NCBI RefSeq assembly: GCF_030651915.1
Contig: NZ_JAUSBV010000010.1
Coordinates: 310,001 to 374,000 of the forward strand
DNA: 64,000 bases
Reading direction: 5' to 3'
Origin: Parvibaculum sp.
Lineage (GTDB): Bacteria; Pseudomonadota; Alphaproteobacteria; Parvibaculales; Parvibaculaceae
Position numbers and translations under genes: made by a program. Below the pieces are notes generated by a model. It worked only from the letters and a program-made list of their open reading frames with translations, did not search any database and was not told where the DNA came from. Below, in pieces: positions 44,731 to 53,840 of this stretch (position 1 is its first letter; every line of letters starts with the position of its first letter).

Positions 44731-45933
44731 ATGGCGGCAGGTATCAAGGACAAGGTCGCGATCCTCGGCATGGGGTGCTCGAAATTCGGCGAGCGATGGG
44801 ATGCCGGGCCTGAGGATCTGATGGTGGAGGCCTATCTCGAGGCGATGCAGGATGCGGGCATCGAACCGACGCAGCTCGACGCGGCATGGTTCTCGACCCA
44901 TATCGACGAAATTGGCACCGGCAAGGGCGGTACGCCGCTATCCGTGGCGCTCCGGCTCCCGAATATCGCCGTGACGCGCGTAGAAAACTTCTGCGCCTCC
45001 GGTTCGGAAGCGTTTCGCGGGGCCGTCTATGCTGTCGCATCCGGTGCGGCGGACATAGCGCTCGCGGTTGGCGTCGAGAAGCTCAAGGACACCGGCTATG
45101 GTGGCCTGCCGGTCGGCAATATGGGCACGCTCAACCCGCAATGGTCGCCGTCGGGTTCCGCCCCCGGTAACTTCGCGCAGCTCGCATCCGCCTACCGGGC
45201 CAAGCATGGCGTCAGCAGGGAAGACCTCAAGCGCGCGATCGCGCATGTTTCCGTGAAGAGCCATGCCAATGGCGCCAAGAACCCGAAGGCTCATCTTCGT
45301 AACGTGGTGACGGAAGAGCAGGTGCTGAATGCGCCGATGATCGCGGAGCCGCTCGGCCTCTTCGATTGCTGTGGTGTGTCCGACGGCGCGGCGGCTGTGA
45401 TCGTCACCACGCCTGAAATCGCGAAAGCCATGGGCAAGAAGGACATCGTCACCGTGAAGGCGATGCAGCTTTCGGTCTCGAACGGCCTCGAATCCCAGCA
45501 CAACAGCTGGGACGGCAGCTACTTCCATACGGCACGGATCGCGGCCAAGAAGGCCTACAAGGAAGCCGGCATCGACAATCCGCGCGACGAAGTCAGCATG
45601 ATAGAAGTGCATGACTGCTTCTCGATTACCGAACTCGTGACCATGGAAGATCTCTTCATCTCGCCAGAGGGCGGAGCCGTGAAGGATGTCATGGACGGTT
45701 TCTACGACGCCGACGGCAAGGTGCCCTGTCAGATCGATGGTGGCCTCAAGTGCTTCGGTCATCCGATCGGTGCGTCGGGCTTGCGTATGGCTTACGAGAT
45801 GTACCTTCAGCTTCAGGGCCGCGCCGGCGACCGACAGCTTGCCAATCCGAAGATTGGCCTGACACACAATCTGGGCGGCGCGCCGTCGCAGAATGTCTGC
45901 TCGGTGACAATCATCGGTGCCCACGGCGCCTGA
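44731..45933 (+). CDS. Thiolase (acetyl-CoA acetyltransferase / SCP-x type)
   Basis: A 400-residue thiolase. Catalytic residues are Cys88 (NFCASGSEA), His294 (EVHDCFS) and the His344/Cys341 pair (CFGHPIGASG). The sequence is closer to archaeal and SCP-x-type thiolases than to FadA or PhaA. It starts 12 bp after the HMGS-DUF35 gene, which recalls archaeal thiolase-DUF35-HMGS complexes. The substrate is unknown; the facing operon encodes enoyl-CoA hydratase and other acyl-CoA-associated proteins. Confidence 0.92.
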   Translation: MAAGIKDKVAILGMGCSKFGERWDAGPEDLMVEAYLEAMQDAGIEPTQLDAAWFSTHIDEIGTGKGGTPLSVALRLPNIAVTRVENFCASGSEAFRGAVYAVASGAADIALAVGVEKLKDTGYGGLPVGNMGTLNPQWSPSGSAPGNFAQLASAYRAKHGVSREDLKRAIAHVSVKSHANGAKNPKAHLRNVVTEEQVLNAPMIAEPLGLFDCCGVSDGAAAVIVTTPEIAKAMGKKDIVTVKAMQLSVSNGLESQHNSWDGSYFHTARIAAKKAYKEAGIDNPRDEVSMIEVHDCFSITELVTMEDLFISPEGGAVKDVMDGFYDADGKVPCQIDGGLKCFGHPIGASGLRMAYEMYLQLQGRAGDRQLANPKIGLTHNLGGAPSQNVCSVTIIGAHGA

Positions 45934-45955
45934 GTGACCGAACCTGTCTGAATCC

Positions 45956-45986
45956 GTGAAGGCCGGGCTATGTTCCCGGCCTTCAC
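45956..45986. terminator. Bidirectional terminator hairpin
   Basis: A perfect 12-bp stem (45956-45967 with 45975-45986) around a 7-nt loop sits between the convergent thiolase and enoyl-CoA hydratase genes. Confidence 0.8.
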
Positions 45987-46026
45987 TACATTCAGGGCAT
46001 ATGATGGTGCCTTGGGCACATGCCTC

Positions 46027-46839
46027 TTATGAGCTGCGATTGATGTCCTCGTCGCCGGCGACAAACATCTTCATCAGCCGGAGGGCATCGGGATCGGTGG
46101 CGACAAGCGCGGCAAATCGGCCTCGCGCGTTGGACAGGCTCTCTGAAAGGGGACGATCCGCCGCCGATTTCACAAGGGCCTTGGCATCGGCAAGCCCCTG
46201 CTGACTCTTTCCGGCAAGCTCACGGGCCAGTTGATGGGCCCGATCGATCGCACGCCCTTTGACGCATTCATGGACGAGCCCCAATGCGGCGGCCTCTGCA
46301 GGCCCGACCGTGCGGCCGCACAGGATCAGCTCCAGCGCACGGGCTTCTCCGAGCAGCCGGGGCAAGCGTTCCGTTCCGCCGGCGCCGGGAAATATGCCGA
46401 CATTCGTTTCAGGCAGCCCGATCCGGTAATCGCCGGCCTCGGCGATGCGCAAATCGCAGCAAAGCGCAAATTCGAAGCCGCCGCCCTGACAGAAGCCGTT
46501 GATGGCGGCAATTGTCGGCTTGGGCATCCGGTCGATCTTGTCGAAAGTTCGTGAGAGCGCCGTTTCAGATCGGCCTCGTTCGAAGATTTCCTCCTTGCTG
46601 GCCGGATTTTTCTGCAGCGCGTCGGCAAAACCCAGAATCTCGGCTACATCGTAGTGACGGATAAAGACATTCTCGATACCGCCCGTGAAGACGACAACGC
46701 GGACGGCGTCGTCGGCGCTCAACTCGTCTGCGATTCGATCGATTTCCTGCATCTGCACGGCATTCATGTAGCCGCGTGGCGGGTTGACGAAGGTAACGGT
46801 CGCAACCCCTTTGTCGATTGCCAGTGCCGTCAGGTTCAT
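46027..46839 (-). CDS. Enoyl-CoA hydratase/isomerase family protein
   Basis: A 270-residue crotonase-fold protein, last gene of a five-gene operon. The oxyanion-hole segments are visible: FTGGIENVFIRHYDVAE and INGFCQGGGFEFALCCDLRIA, then LPETNVGIFPGAGGTERLPRLLG. It should hydrate or isomerise an enoyl-CoA in the cytoplasm. Its start overlaps the stop of the DUF3089 gene (ATGA), so the two are translationally coupled. Confidence 0.9.
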   Translation of the reverse strand: MNLTALAIDKGVATVTFVNPPRGYMNAVQMQEIDRIADELSADDAVRVVVFTGGIENVFIRHYDVAEILGFADALQKNPASKEEIFERGRSETALSRTFDKIDRMPKPTIAAINGFCQGGGFEFALCCDLRIAEAGDYRIGLPETNVGIFPGAGGTERLPRLLGEARALELILCGRTVGPAEAAALGLVHECVKGRAIDRAHQLARELAGKSQQGLADAKALVKSAADRPLSESLSNARGRFAALVATDPDALRLMKMFVAGDEDINRSS

Positions 46840-47966
46840 CGCCGTGCCTCCATCTCGAGATAGGCTGCGACACGTGTATCGAGATTGGCGCGCATATTCA
46901 TATAGAAGAGGTTGTAGTCATAGATGTGGTAATCGCCGCTTCGCACACCCATTGTGAATCCTGCCTCGTTCTCGTCGATGGTGATCAGCAAGACACCGTC
47001 GTCGCAGGCGGCGCCGGTCAGCGCCGGACGCGGCGCCGGAAAGGCCTCATCCGAGCCGACGAATGGCAGACTGCCGAGATTTTCCGATGCAGCGGCCGCG
47101 CTTCCGACCAGCCAGTTCAGCGGATTGACACAGGCAAGCGACGCCCCGCCGATCATCCGATAGCCGCCATCGATCCATGTCGTGCCGTCCTCAACCCAGC
47201 CTCGGCGCGGTGCCGACGCGTTCATGGAATTCCAATTGACCGTACACCCCGTTGCCTCAGGGCCATTGCATGGCTCGATCCCATCGATGCCGAGATCTTC
47301 CGGCAGCACCGATCCGATCAGATAGGCGGCGATCATCCGATCGGCCAGCGGCGTGCCGGCGATTTCCTCCTGCAACAGTCTGGATCCATGCAATCCACCC
47401 TGGCTGTGACCGGCCAGGATAAAGGGTCGCTCTTCATTTCGTTCTGCAATGAAGTTTCGGAAAGCCTCACGGACGTCACGGTAAGCAAAATCCAGTGCCG
47501 CATGTTCATTCTCGCCCTTGCCGATAAAGGCATAAACCGTTGCCTGTCGATAGCGCGGCGCGAAGATGCGACAGCATCCATTGAACACGCTGGCCTGATA
47601 GCGCAGGACGCCGCTTTCGAGACGATCCAGCGAGAACCCCGGTTCGTCGTACCGCGCATTCCAGCCTGCCTTGCCGTAGTAGGTCGTGGGATGAATAAAG
47701 AAGACGTCGACATCGGCGTTTGCCTGATTGTCCGTGAGGCCGCTTCCGGCGGGCACAACATCAGCAAGATCGGTCCGCCCGGGAAGCGCGGCCCAAGAGT
47801 CGTCCAATGTATAGTCCGGTGCCGGCGGCGCCTTGGCTTCGTCGAAGCCGGTCCATGGCTTCAGCAGAACATGGTATTGCGCCGGTTTGTTCACATAGAG
47901 AAAACCACCGACCAGGATGGCGAGAACTGCAAGACCGCCTGCAGTCCAAAGTACCTTCTTCAACAT
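46836..47966 (-). CDS. DUF3089 alpha/beta-hydrolase-like protein, membrane-anchored
   Basis: A 376-residue protein with an N-terminal transmembrane anchor (about 5-25). The DUF3089 core has VFFIHPTTYY near residue 90 and the nucleophile elbow AGHSQGG with Ser188, so it is probably an esterase or lipase-like enzyme of the envelope. A later Asp/His pair cannot be assigned with certainty. It is the fourth gene of the operon and could release a fatty or hydroxy acid for the CoA-dependent steps; that role is inference. Confidence 0.82.
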   Translation of the reverse strand: MLKKVLWTAGGLAVLAILVGGFLYVNKPAQYHVLLKPWTGFDEAKAPPAPDYTLDDSWAALPGRTDLADVVPAGSGLTDNQANADVDVFFIHPTTYYGKAGWNARYDEPGFSLDRLESGVLRYQASVFNGCCRIFAPRYRQATVYAFIGKGENEHAALDFAYRDVREAFRNFIAERNEERPFILAGHSQGGLHGSRLLQEEIAGTPLADRMIAAYLIGSVLPEDLGIDGIEPCNGPEATGCTVNWNSMNASAPRRGWVEDGTTWIDGGYRMIGGASLACVNPLNWLVGSAAAASENLGSLPFVGSDEAFPAPRPALTGAACDDGVLLITIDENEAGFTMGVRSGDYHIYDYNLFYMNMRANLDTRVAAYLEMEARR

Positions 47967-47982
47967 CGACTAATCCTCGTCT

Positions 47983-48360
47983 TTATCGACCGTCTTCGAC
48001 CGCGCGCTTGTAGCCCGAATAGTTGGGCTGGTCGATTGCGAGCTTGGTCAGCGTCGTCGCCCAGAGGTGATCTGTCAGACCCGGTGTTTCGAGACCGATG
48101 GAGCCGTTTTCGATGCGCGCGCACAGTTCGCGATTGAGCTCCTGCAGCGTTCCTTCGCGCCCAAGCAAGGCTTTAAGGCGGGCGGCCTCACCGGTATTGG
48201 CCGAGGGCGCAATTTCGAGCTCACGTTTGACGATGTCCAGCGCGTTGGCCGCGACACGGGCATGAAAGGCGGTGTGACCCTGAAGCTGCGGCATGGCGTG
48301 ATTGCGAATGAATTCGGCGACGGCTTCAACGAGCTCTGCAGCTGTCGGTTGATCCTGCAT
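47983..48360 (-). CDS. DUF6285 domain protein
   Basis: A 125-residue, mostly helical protein (LVEAVAEFIRNHAMP, HTAFHARVAANALDIVKREL, LWATTLTKLAIDQPNYSGYK). The family is found beside aminoglycoside-phosphotransferase-like and acyl-CoA dehydrogenase genes; its function is unknown. ATG at 48360 follows the upstream phosphotransferase by 10 bp. A longer in-frame extension overlaps that gene and is not used. Confidence 0.75.
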   Translation of the reverse strand: MQDQPTAAELVEAVAEFIRNHAMPQLQGHTAFHARVAANALDIVKRELEIAPSANTGEAARLKALLGREGTLQELNRELCARIENGSIGLETPGLTDHLWATTLTKLAIDQPNYSGYKRAVEDGR

Positions 48361-48370
48361 CTTCGACTCC

Positions 48371-49378
48371 TCAGTTGCGTGGCGCCAACAGGCGCAGCAA
48401 ATCGACTTCGGTTTCGGATGAACGGCGCCCGATTGTTGCACGCTCGACGGACCGGTCCGTACCGCTCTTGAATGCCGTGACCATGATGGTGCACATAACG
48501 CCCCATTTGAGCGTTCCCAACACTTCCCAGTATTTGACGCGTGCAGGATCAATCTTGAGGCCGCCGGCGGATTCGTAGCCCTCGAACATATCCTCGCGTG
48601 AGCCGAATCCGCCGACGGGCTGGTCGATATTGCCAAAACGCCATGAATTGACACAGATCCAACCGAGATCCTCCATCGGGTCGCCGATATGCGCCAGTTC
48701 CCAATCAAGGACCGCTCGTACGCCGTCCGGCCCGATCATCAAATTGCCGTTTCGAAAATCGCCGTGCACCAGCGTATGCGCGGTTGTTTCGGGCGGGGCA
48801 TTGTCCCGCAGCCAACGAAAGGCCAACTCGAAAACCGGATGAGGATGACCATGCGCCTTGTAGGTTTCCAGATACTGTATGATTTCGCTGCGCGCCGGCG
48901 AGGTCCGCAAGGGCGGGAGCGACTCCATTTTGATACGATGCAACCTTGCGAGGATTTCGCCGCATTGACGGGCCAGTTTCGGTCGCGCCGCAGCAAACTC
49001 GTCATCACGCAGGATTTTTCGCGCGATCGTCTCTCCGGCAATGCGGTCCATGATGAAGCCGTGACCAAGACCGTCGTCAGGCGCGAGAACGTGACGAACG
49101 GTCGGGACCGGAACGTCCGCATGACCCGCCAGATCGATCAATCGGGCTTCGGTTTCAAGCGGAACGGCGGTTGCGCGGGAATCACGCGCGCCGCCGGGCG
49201 CACGACGCAGGATGAGAAGTACGGGCTCCTTGCCTGCAGTGGTGACGTCGAACGACCATGTTTCCTGACTCGCACCGCCGGACAGACGCTTGAGATTCGT
49301 GATGCCGGTTGCGCCCGGTATATGGTTGCGCACGACCGCGGCAAGCGGAGCTGAAAGTGGGTTTTCCTCCACGCCCAT
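48371..49378 (-). CDS. Aminoglycoside-phosphotransferase-like kinase (acyl-CoA-associated type)
   Basis: A 335-residue protein-kinase-fold phosphotransferase. It has RLSGGASQETWSFDV, LILRR (nucleotide Lys replaced within ILRR), HGFIMDRI, the catalytic loop HGDFRNGNLMI and the metal motif LDWELAHIGDP. Close relatives are usually fused to or beside acyl-CoA dehydrogenases and probably phosphorylate a hydroxy-acyl substrate, not an antibiotic. Its start lies one base after the upstream stop (TGACATG), so the operon is coupled. Confidence 0.85.
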   Translation of the reverse strand: MGVEENPLSAPLAAVVRNHIPGATGITNLKRLSGGASQETWSFDVTTAGKEPVLLILRRAPGGARDSRATAVPLETEARLIDLAGHADVPVPTVRHVLAPDDGLGHGFIMDRIAGETIARKILRDDEFAAARPKLARQCGEILARLHRIKMESLPPLRTSPARSEIIQYLETYKAHGHPHPVFELAFRWLRDNAPPETTAHTLVHGDFRNGNLMIGPDGVRAVLDWELAHIGDPMEDLGWICVNSWRFGNIDQPVGGFGSREDMFEGYESAGGLKIDPARVKYWEVLGTLKWGVMCTIMVTAFKSGTDRSVERATIGRRSSETEVDLLRLLAPRN

Positions 49379-49379
49379 G

Positions 49380-50414
49380 TCAGTGACCCGCACCGACAGG
49401 TCGACCGTCGACGATCTGATCAAGATATTCCGACAGACCATAACCGGTCACACCATTGCAGCGATATTCCGTCATGCCTTCGGTGATACGGGTATTCAGA
49501 TCGGTTCCATCTGGAGCCTTGCGGCGGTTGCGCAACGGAATCAGCGACAGGACCTTGCCGTCAATGTCGTACACGGCGCCCGATTCCGTGACCACATGGG
49601 CGTGCAGGGCGGTTTGGTACCAGTTGTCATCCCATTCGCTCTCGATCGTGCACGACTGGATAAGATCATAGGCCCCGTCTTTCAGAACCATGCCGCCCTG
49701 GCGCTGCTTTCCTTCGTCGTTGGTGACGATCGAAATCATCATGCCGAAGTCGCGGCCGAAATTCATCGGCAGCCAGCGATACCAGTGGATCGCCTGCCAG
49801 TAGCGGGGGCCCCAACTCTTGTCGCGCAATCCGAAACCCGACACGTTGAAACGCTCATCGCCGACAATGAAGTAACCTTTGGCTGCCATGTGCTGTTCAT
49901 AGTGAGCCTTGGCAAAGGATTTCTCCGGGTCGAGATCGAGCGGCGAGCCGTCGTCCTTGACGGTTTCGCCACCGAACATCGGCGACACACCTTCGTAGTC
50001 AAGGACGACCTCGCAGGGAACGACGGGATTGTTTTTGAAGGCCTGCGCCGGATCGGCCATTTCGAGCGGGTTGGCGAGGACCACAACGTTTCCGGTGTAA
50101 CTCACCCGGAGCCGCCTGAAAGGTTCGATAACCTCGAATTTCATGCCCCCGGCATTCATGGCCTCGTTACCCGATATTTTGGGCCGCGCATACATGAACG
50201 CGACGCGCCCGTCGGGCAGATAGAGGCAATTGGACATTTCGGCATAGCCCTCGTTAGGGCGATTGCCGAGCCGAAACCAGCCGCCTGTCTTGTTGGCCGG
50301 ATCGAACATGTTGAAATACATGCTCTCGTTATAGTTCAGGGCTGCATCGGGCTTGTGGGTGTATTCGTCCGCCGGCTCGAGACGAAGTTTTGTTCCGGGT
50401 GGGGTCGAGGCCAT
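49380..50414 (-). CDS. DUF7064/DUF7065-like beta-rich protein
   Basis: A 344-residue protein, first in the operon. It resembles lipocalin/AttH/CrtC-like double beta-barrels (ESMYFNMFDPANKTGGWFRLGNRPNEG-type opening, DKSWGPRYWQAIHWYRWLPMNF). No catalytic residues can be assigned. ATG at 50414 behind GGAGA is preferred; ATG at 50480 is possible. Its relatives often sit near acyl-CoA and steroid/terpenoid degradation genes, so a role with a hydrophobic substrate is inferred. Confidence 0.7.
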   Translation of the reverse strand: MASTPPGTKLRLEPADEYTHKPDAALNYNESMYFNMFDPANKTGGWFRLGNRPNEGYAEMSNCLYLPDGRVAFMYARPKISGNEAMNAGGMKFEVIEPFRRLRVSYTGNVVVLANPLEMADPAQAFKNNPVVPCEVVLDYEGVSPMFGGETVKDDGSPLDLDPEKSFAKAHYEQHMAAKGYFIVGDERFNVSGFGLRDKSWGPRYWQAIHWYRWLPMNFGRDFGMMISIVTNDEGKQRQGGMVLKDGAYDLIQSCTIESEWDDNWYQTALHAHVVTESGAVYDIDGKVLSLIPLRNRRKAPDGTDLNTRITEGMTEYRCNGVTGYGLSEYLDQIVDGRPVGAGH

Positions 50415-50599
50415 ATCGTCGTCTCCGCTGATGGTGTTTCGGGAGCCTCGGTCGAGCTCCCTGTATATCAATTTCGACATGATGGATCGGGCGAGCCTGA
50501 CAGGGAAGAGGCGCAATGGTATGAAACAAGTGTGCGTGCTGGAGGCCAGCGCGCCCCGGCGTCAACCCATGACCCCGGGCGACGACGAAACAGCGGAAT

Positions 50600-51343
50600 A
50601 TGGCAGAACGCATGAACGACCGACAGAACGACGAAACACCGCCGACAGAGAGCGAATCCACCCTGATTCTGCCGGCCAGGCGGCCGCGGTTTATGGCGCG
50701 TATTCGAAACTATTTCCTGACCGGCATGGTCGTGGCCGCGCCGATCGGATTGACCATCTGGATTACGCGCTGGTTCATCGATCTGATCGACACATGGTTC
50801 ACGCCGCTTCTGCCGCGCCAGTATCACCCTGATGCCTACCTGCCGTTCGATATTCCGGGGCTGGGCCTTCTCATTGCATTTGTCTTGCTGACACTTCTGG
50901 GAGCGCTGACGGCCAATATTTTTGGTCGCACCGTACTCAATTTTGGTGAACGGATTGTCGCCCGGATGCCAGTGGTACGCAGTATTTACGGCGCCCTGAA
51001 GCAAATATTCGAGACTGTCATATCGCAGTCAAGTGCGTCGTTCCGGGAAGTTGGCCTCATCGAATATCCCCGCAAGGGAATTTTTTGCATCGTCTTCATT
51101 ACCACGCAGACGAATGGCGAGATCGTCGATCGTGTCGGGCGAGAACTCGTCAGTGTGTTTCTACCGACAACGCCGAACCCGACATCGGGATTTCTTCTAT
51201 TCGTCCCGAAGGATGATGTGCAGGTCCTGGATATGACGATTGAGGAAGGCGCCAAGTTGATCATTTCGGCCGGCCTTGTCGAACCAAAGCATCGAAAAGA
51301 CGACGACGAGCCGATTACCGTGAACAACCCGGCCGGCCTTTAG
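50600..51343 (+). CDS. DUF502 family membrane protein
   Basis: A 247-residue inner-membrane protein with two main hydrophobic regions (about 37-65 and 88-115). The family core is RNYFLTGMVVAAPIGLTIWITRW, given here only as its two halves RNYFLTGMVVAA and PIGLTIWITRW. It continues MPVVRSIYGALKQIFETV and TPNPTSGFLLFVPKDDV. The function is unknown, although it is widely conserved beside recG in alphaproteobacteria. It converges on recG, with 6 bp between the stops. Confidence 0.85.
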   Translation: MAERMNDRQNDETPPTESESTLILPARRPRFMARIRNYFLTGMVVAAPIGLTIWITRWFIDLIDTWFTPLLPRQYHPDAYLPFDIPGLGLLIAFVLLTLLGALTANIFGRTVLNFGERIVARMPVVRSIYGALKQIFETVISQSSASFREVGLIEYPRKGIFCIVFITTQTNGEIVDRVGRELVSVFLPTTPNPTSGFLLFVPKDDVQVLDMTIEEGAKLIISAGLVEPKHRKDDDEPITVNNPAGL

Positions 51344-51349
51344 GCGTCG

Positions 51350-53434
51350 TCAACCGGATCGCAGATATCGGATGGCCTCATCTCGCTCGAAGAGGTAGAG
51401 CAGATTACGCAGCGCTCCGCCGCGCGGGCTTACCAGTTCGGGGTCGGCATTGAGGACCAACATGGCGTCATCATAGGCAGCGGCGAGAAGCTCCCGTTGT
51501 TCGTCAACGCGGGCAATCCGGAACGACGGCATGCCGCTTTGCCGGGTGCCGAGAAGTTCGCCTGCGCCGCGCAAGCGCAAGTCCTCTTCGGCAATGCGAA
51601 ATCCGTCCTCTGTTTCGCGCATGATCCGGATGCGCGCCTCCGCCGTTTCGCCCAGAGGCGATTGATAGAGGAGCAAGCATGACGACTTTTCGCTGCCGCG
51701 GCCGACACGCCCGCGCAGCTGGTGAAGCTGGGCGAGGCCGAAGCGCTCGGCATGCTCGATAACCATGACCGTTGCGGAGGGCACATTGACACCGACTTCG
51801 ATGACTGTCGTGGCGACAAGGATACGGATGTCGCCGGCTGCGAACCTTGCCATGACATTGTCTTTCTCGGACGCCTTCATGCGGCCGTGCACAAGGCCGA
51901 CAATGTCACCAAAGATCGAATGCAGATGCTTGTTTCGCTCCTCGGCCGCCGCCGCATCGATCTCGTCCGATTCCTCAACCAACGGACAAACCCAGTAGAT
52001 TTGTGCGCCTCTATCAAGCGCGCGCCGCAAGCTTGCGACGACATCATTCAGTCGCTCAAGCGGCAGAGCGCTCGTAACGACTGGTGTGCGTCCCGGAGGC
52101 TTTTCGTCAAGACGCGACACATCCATATCGCCATAGGCGGTGAGCGTCAGTGTGCGGGGAATGGGCGTAGCGGTCATCACCAGGACATCCGTCCCAACAC
52201 CACCTTTGGCTGTCAACATGAGGCGCTGATGAACGCCGAAGCGATGCTGTTCGTCGACGACAGCGAAGGCTAGCGCACGGAATCCGACATCCTCTTGAAA
52301 AAGCGCGTGGGTGCCGACAAGAATGTCGATCTCGCCATTCGCAACAGAATCCAGGATGGCCGCGCGGCGGGCGCCCTTCTCCCGGCCGGTCAGCAGTTCA
52401 AGCCGGACACCAGCAGCTGCACATAACGGGGCCAGCGTCGCATGATGCTGGCGGGCAAGAATTTCGGTCGGCGCCATCATGGCCGCCTGAAAGCCCGCTT
52501 CGACAGCGTTTAGCATCGCGAGGAGGGCCACCACGGTCTTGCCGCTGCCGACATCGCCCTGGAGCAGGCGCAGCATGCGGTGGGTACCCGTCATGTCCGC
52601 AAGGATTTCATCCAGTGTGCGTGTCTGAGCGGCAGTGAGCGCGAATGGAAGTGCCGCAATGACCTGTTTCCGCAAGCGTCCATCGCCGGCGACGGAACGG
52701 CCGGGCAACCGCCGCATACGCAACCGCACAAGGCCGAGAGCCAGTTGATTGGCAAGCAGTTCATCATAGGCCAGACGGGCGCGCGCAGGCGCGCCGGTTT
52801 CGAGATCGCCCAGCGTTTGGGGTTCGTGGGCGGCCTGAACGGCGGTGCGCCAGGATTGCCATCCCCGTGCTTTTAGCCAGCTCGGGTCCTGCCATTCAGG
52901 CAGGTCGGGCAGAAAATTCATGGCGGCGCGAGCGGCCTTCTGGATGGCTCTCAATGGCAGACCCGCGGTCAGCGGATAGACCGGTTCAAGAAGCGGCAGC
53001 GATGGCATTTCTTCAGGTTTTACAATGTGATCCGGGTGGGTCATTTGCGCTTGACCCTGATAGAACTCGATACGACCCGAGACGATGCGCTGCGCACCTT
53101 CGGGAAGCGTTTTGAGTAGATGGTCGGGCCGGGTGTTGAAGAAGACGATCTGCATTTCACCTGTTGAGTCAGAGACATGCACCCGATATGGCAGCCGCGG
53201 GTTGCGGGGTGGCACATGCAGGCCGACGGTCACTTCGATGGTGGCGATCTCTCCGTCGCGGATTTCGGCGATTTTTGGACGGCTGCGGCGATCGATGAGA
53301 CCGCAAGGCAGATGCCAGAGAAGGTCGACGACCTTGCTACCTGTCAGATTTTCCACACGTTTTTCGAGCCGGGGGCCGATTCCGGGGAGGCTGCGCACGG
53401 GCGCGAAGAGCGGAAAAAGAATCTCAGGCCGCAT
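51350..53434 (-). CDS. recG: ATP-dependent DNA helicase RecG
   Basis: Remodels stalled replication forks and Holliday junctions. The 694-residue protein has an N-terminal wedge (about 1-240, RSLPGIGPRLEKRV), Walker A GDVGSGKT, the DEQHRFG box, TATPIPRTL, and the C-terminal LRGRVGRG and GTRQSG motifs. ATG at 53434 follows GGGGAC; ATG at 53452 is an alternative. It is divergent from sdhE and mfd. Confidence 0.96.
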   Translation of the reverse strand: MRPEILFPLFAPVRSLPGIGPRLEKRVENLTGSKVVDLLWHLPCGLIDRRSRPKIAEIRDGEIATIEVTVGLHVPPRNPRLPYRVHVSDSTGEMQIVFFNTRPDHLLKTLPEGAQRIVSGRIEFYQGQAQMTHPDHIVKPEEMPSLPLLEPVYPLTAGLPLRAIQKAARAAMNFLPDLPEWQDPSWLKARGWQSWRTAVQAAHEPQTLGDLETGAPARARLAYDELLANQLALGLVRLRMRRLPGRSVAGDGRLRKQVIAALPFALTAAQTRTLDEILADMTGTHRMLRLLQGDVGSGKTVVALLAMLNAVEAGFQAAMMAPTEILARQHHATLAPLCAAAGVRLELLTGREKGARRAAILDSVANGEIDILVGTHALFQEDVGFRALAFAVVDEQHRFGVHQRLMLTAKGGVGTDVLVMTATPIPRTLTLTAYGDMDVSRLDEKPPGRTPVVTSALPLERLNDVVASLRRALDRGAQIYWVCPLVEESDEIDAAAAEERNKHLHSIFGDIVGLVHGRMKASEKDNVMARFAAGDIRILVATTVIEVGVNVPSATVMVIEHAERFGLAQLHQLRGRVGRGSEKSSCLLLYQSPLGETAEARIRIMRETEDGFRIAEEDLRLRGAGELLGTRQSGMPSFRIARVDEQRELLAAAYDDAMLVLNADPELVSPRGGALRNLLYLFERDEAIRYLRSG

Positions 53435-53530
53435 CGCCGTCCCCATGGGCACAGGTGGGAATCACGCTTCCATTCTAATGACATAGAGGCCGGAGCGGTC
53501 TATATCCCGAACTCGAAAGGGACAAGGACG

Positions 53531-53836
53531 ATGGCTGAAACAAGCGCCGAGGATCATCGCGCAAGACTGCGGCGAATGGGCTTCAGATCCTGGCACCGGG
53601 GTATCCGGGAGATGGATCTTATCCTCGGACATTTTGCCGACAGCACTTTGGAATCGTTGAGTTTTCCAGAACTCGACCAATATGAGGCGCTGCTCGAGGC
53701 CGAGGATACATCCCTCTACAACTGGATTACGGGGCGTGAAACGGTGCCCATGGAACATGACACGCCGCTGCTTGCCCGTATCCGCACATTCAATCACCTG
53801 AAGGGAACGCTTTGGGCCGACCGGAGCGAGAACTAA
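53531..53836 (+). CDS. sdhE: FAD assembly factor SdhE
   Basis: A 101-residue protein promoting covalent flavinylation of succinate dehydrogenase. The diagnostic RGxxE is in HRGIREMDLILG, followed by LDQYEALLEAEDTSLYNWITG. The start is ATG at 53531 with AAGGA upstream. It is divergent from recG and only 4 bp upstream of mfd, which is the usual alphaproteobacterial order recG-sdhE-mfd. Confidence 0.94.
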   Translation: MAETSAEDHRARLRRMGFRSWHRGIREMDLILGHFADSTLESLSFPELDQYEALLEAEDTSLYNWITGRETVPMEHDTPLLARIRTFNHLKGTLWADRSEN

Positions 53837-53840
53837 TTTC

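Noticed and set aside
47983-48708. A 241-codon version of the DUF6285 gene.
   Set aside because: The first 116 codons overlap the phosphotransferase gene in another frame and are not protein-like; ATG 48360 fits the family.
48371-49378. Antibiotic (aminoglycoside) resistance gene.
   Set aside because: Although the fold is shared, the operon context with DUF6285 and an enoyl-CoA hydratase and the family type point to acyl-CoA metabolism.
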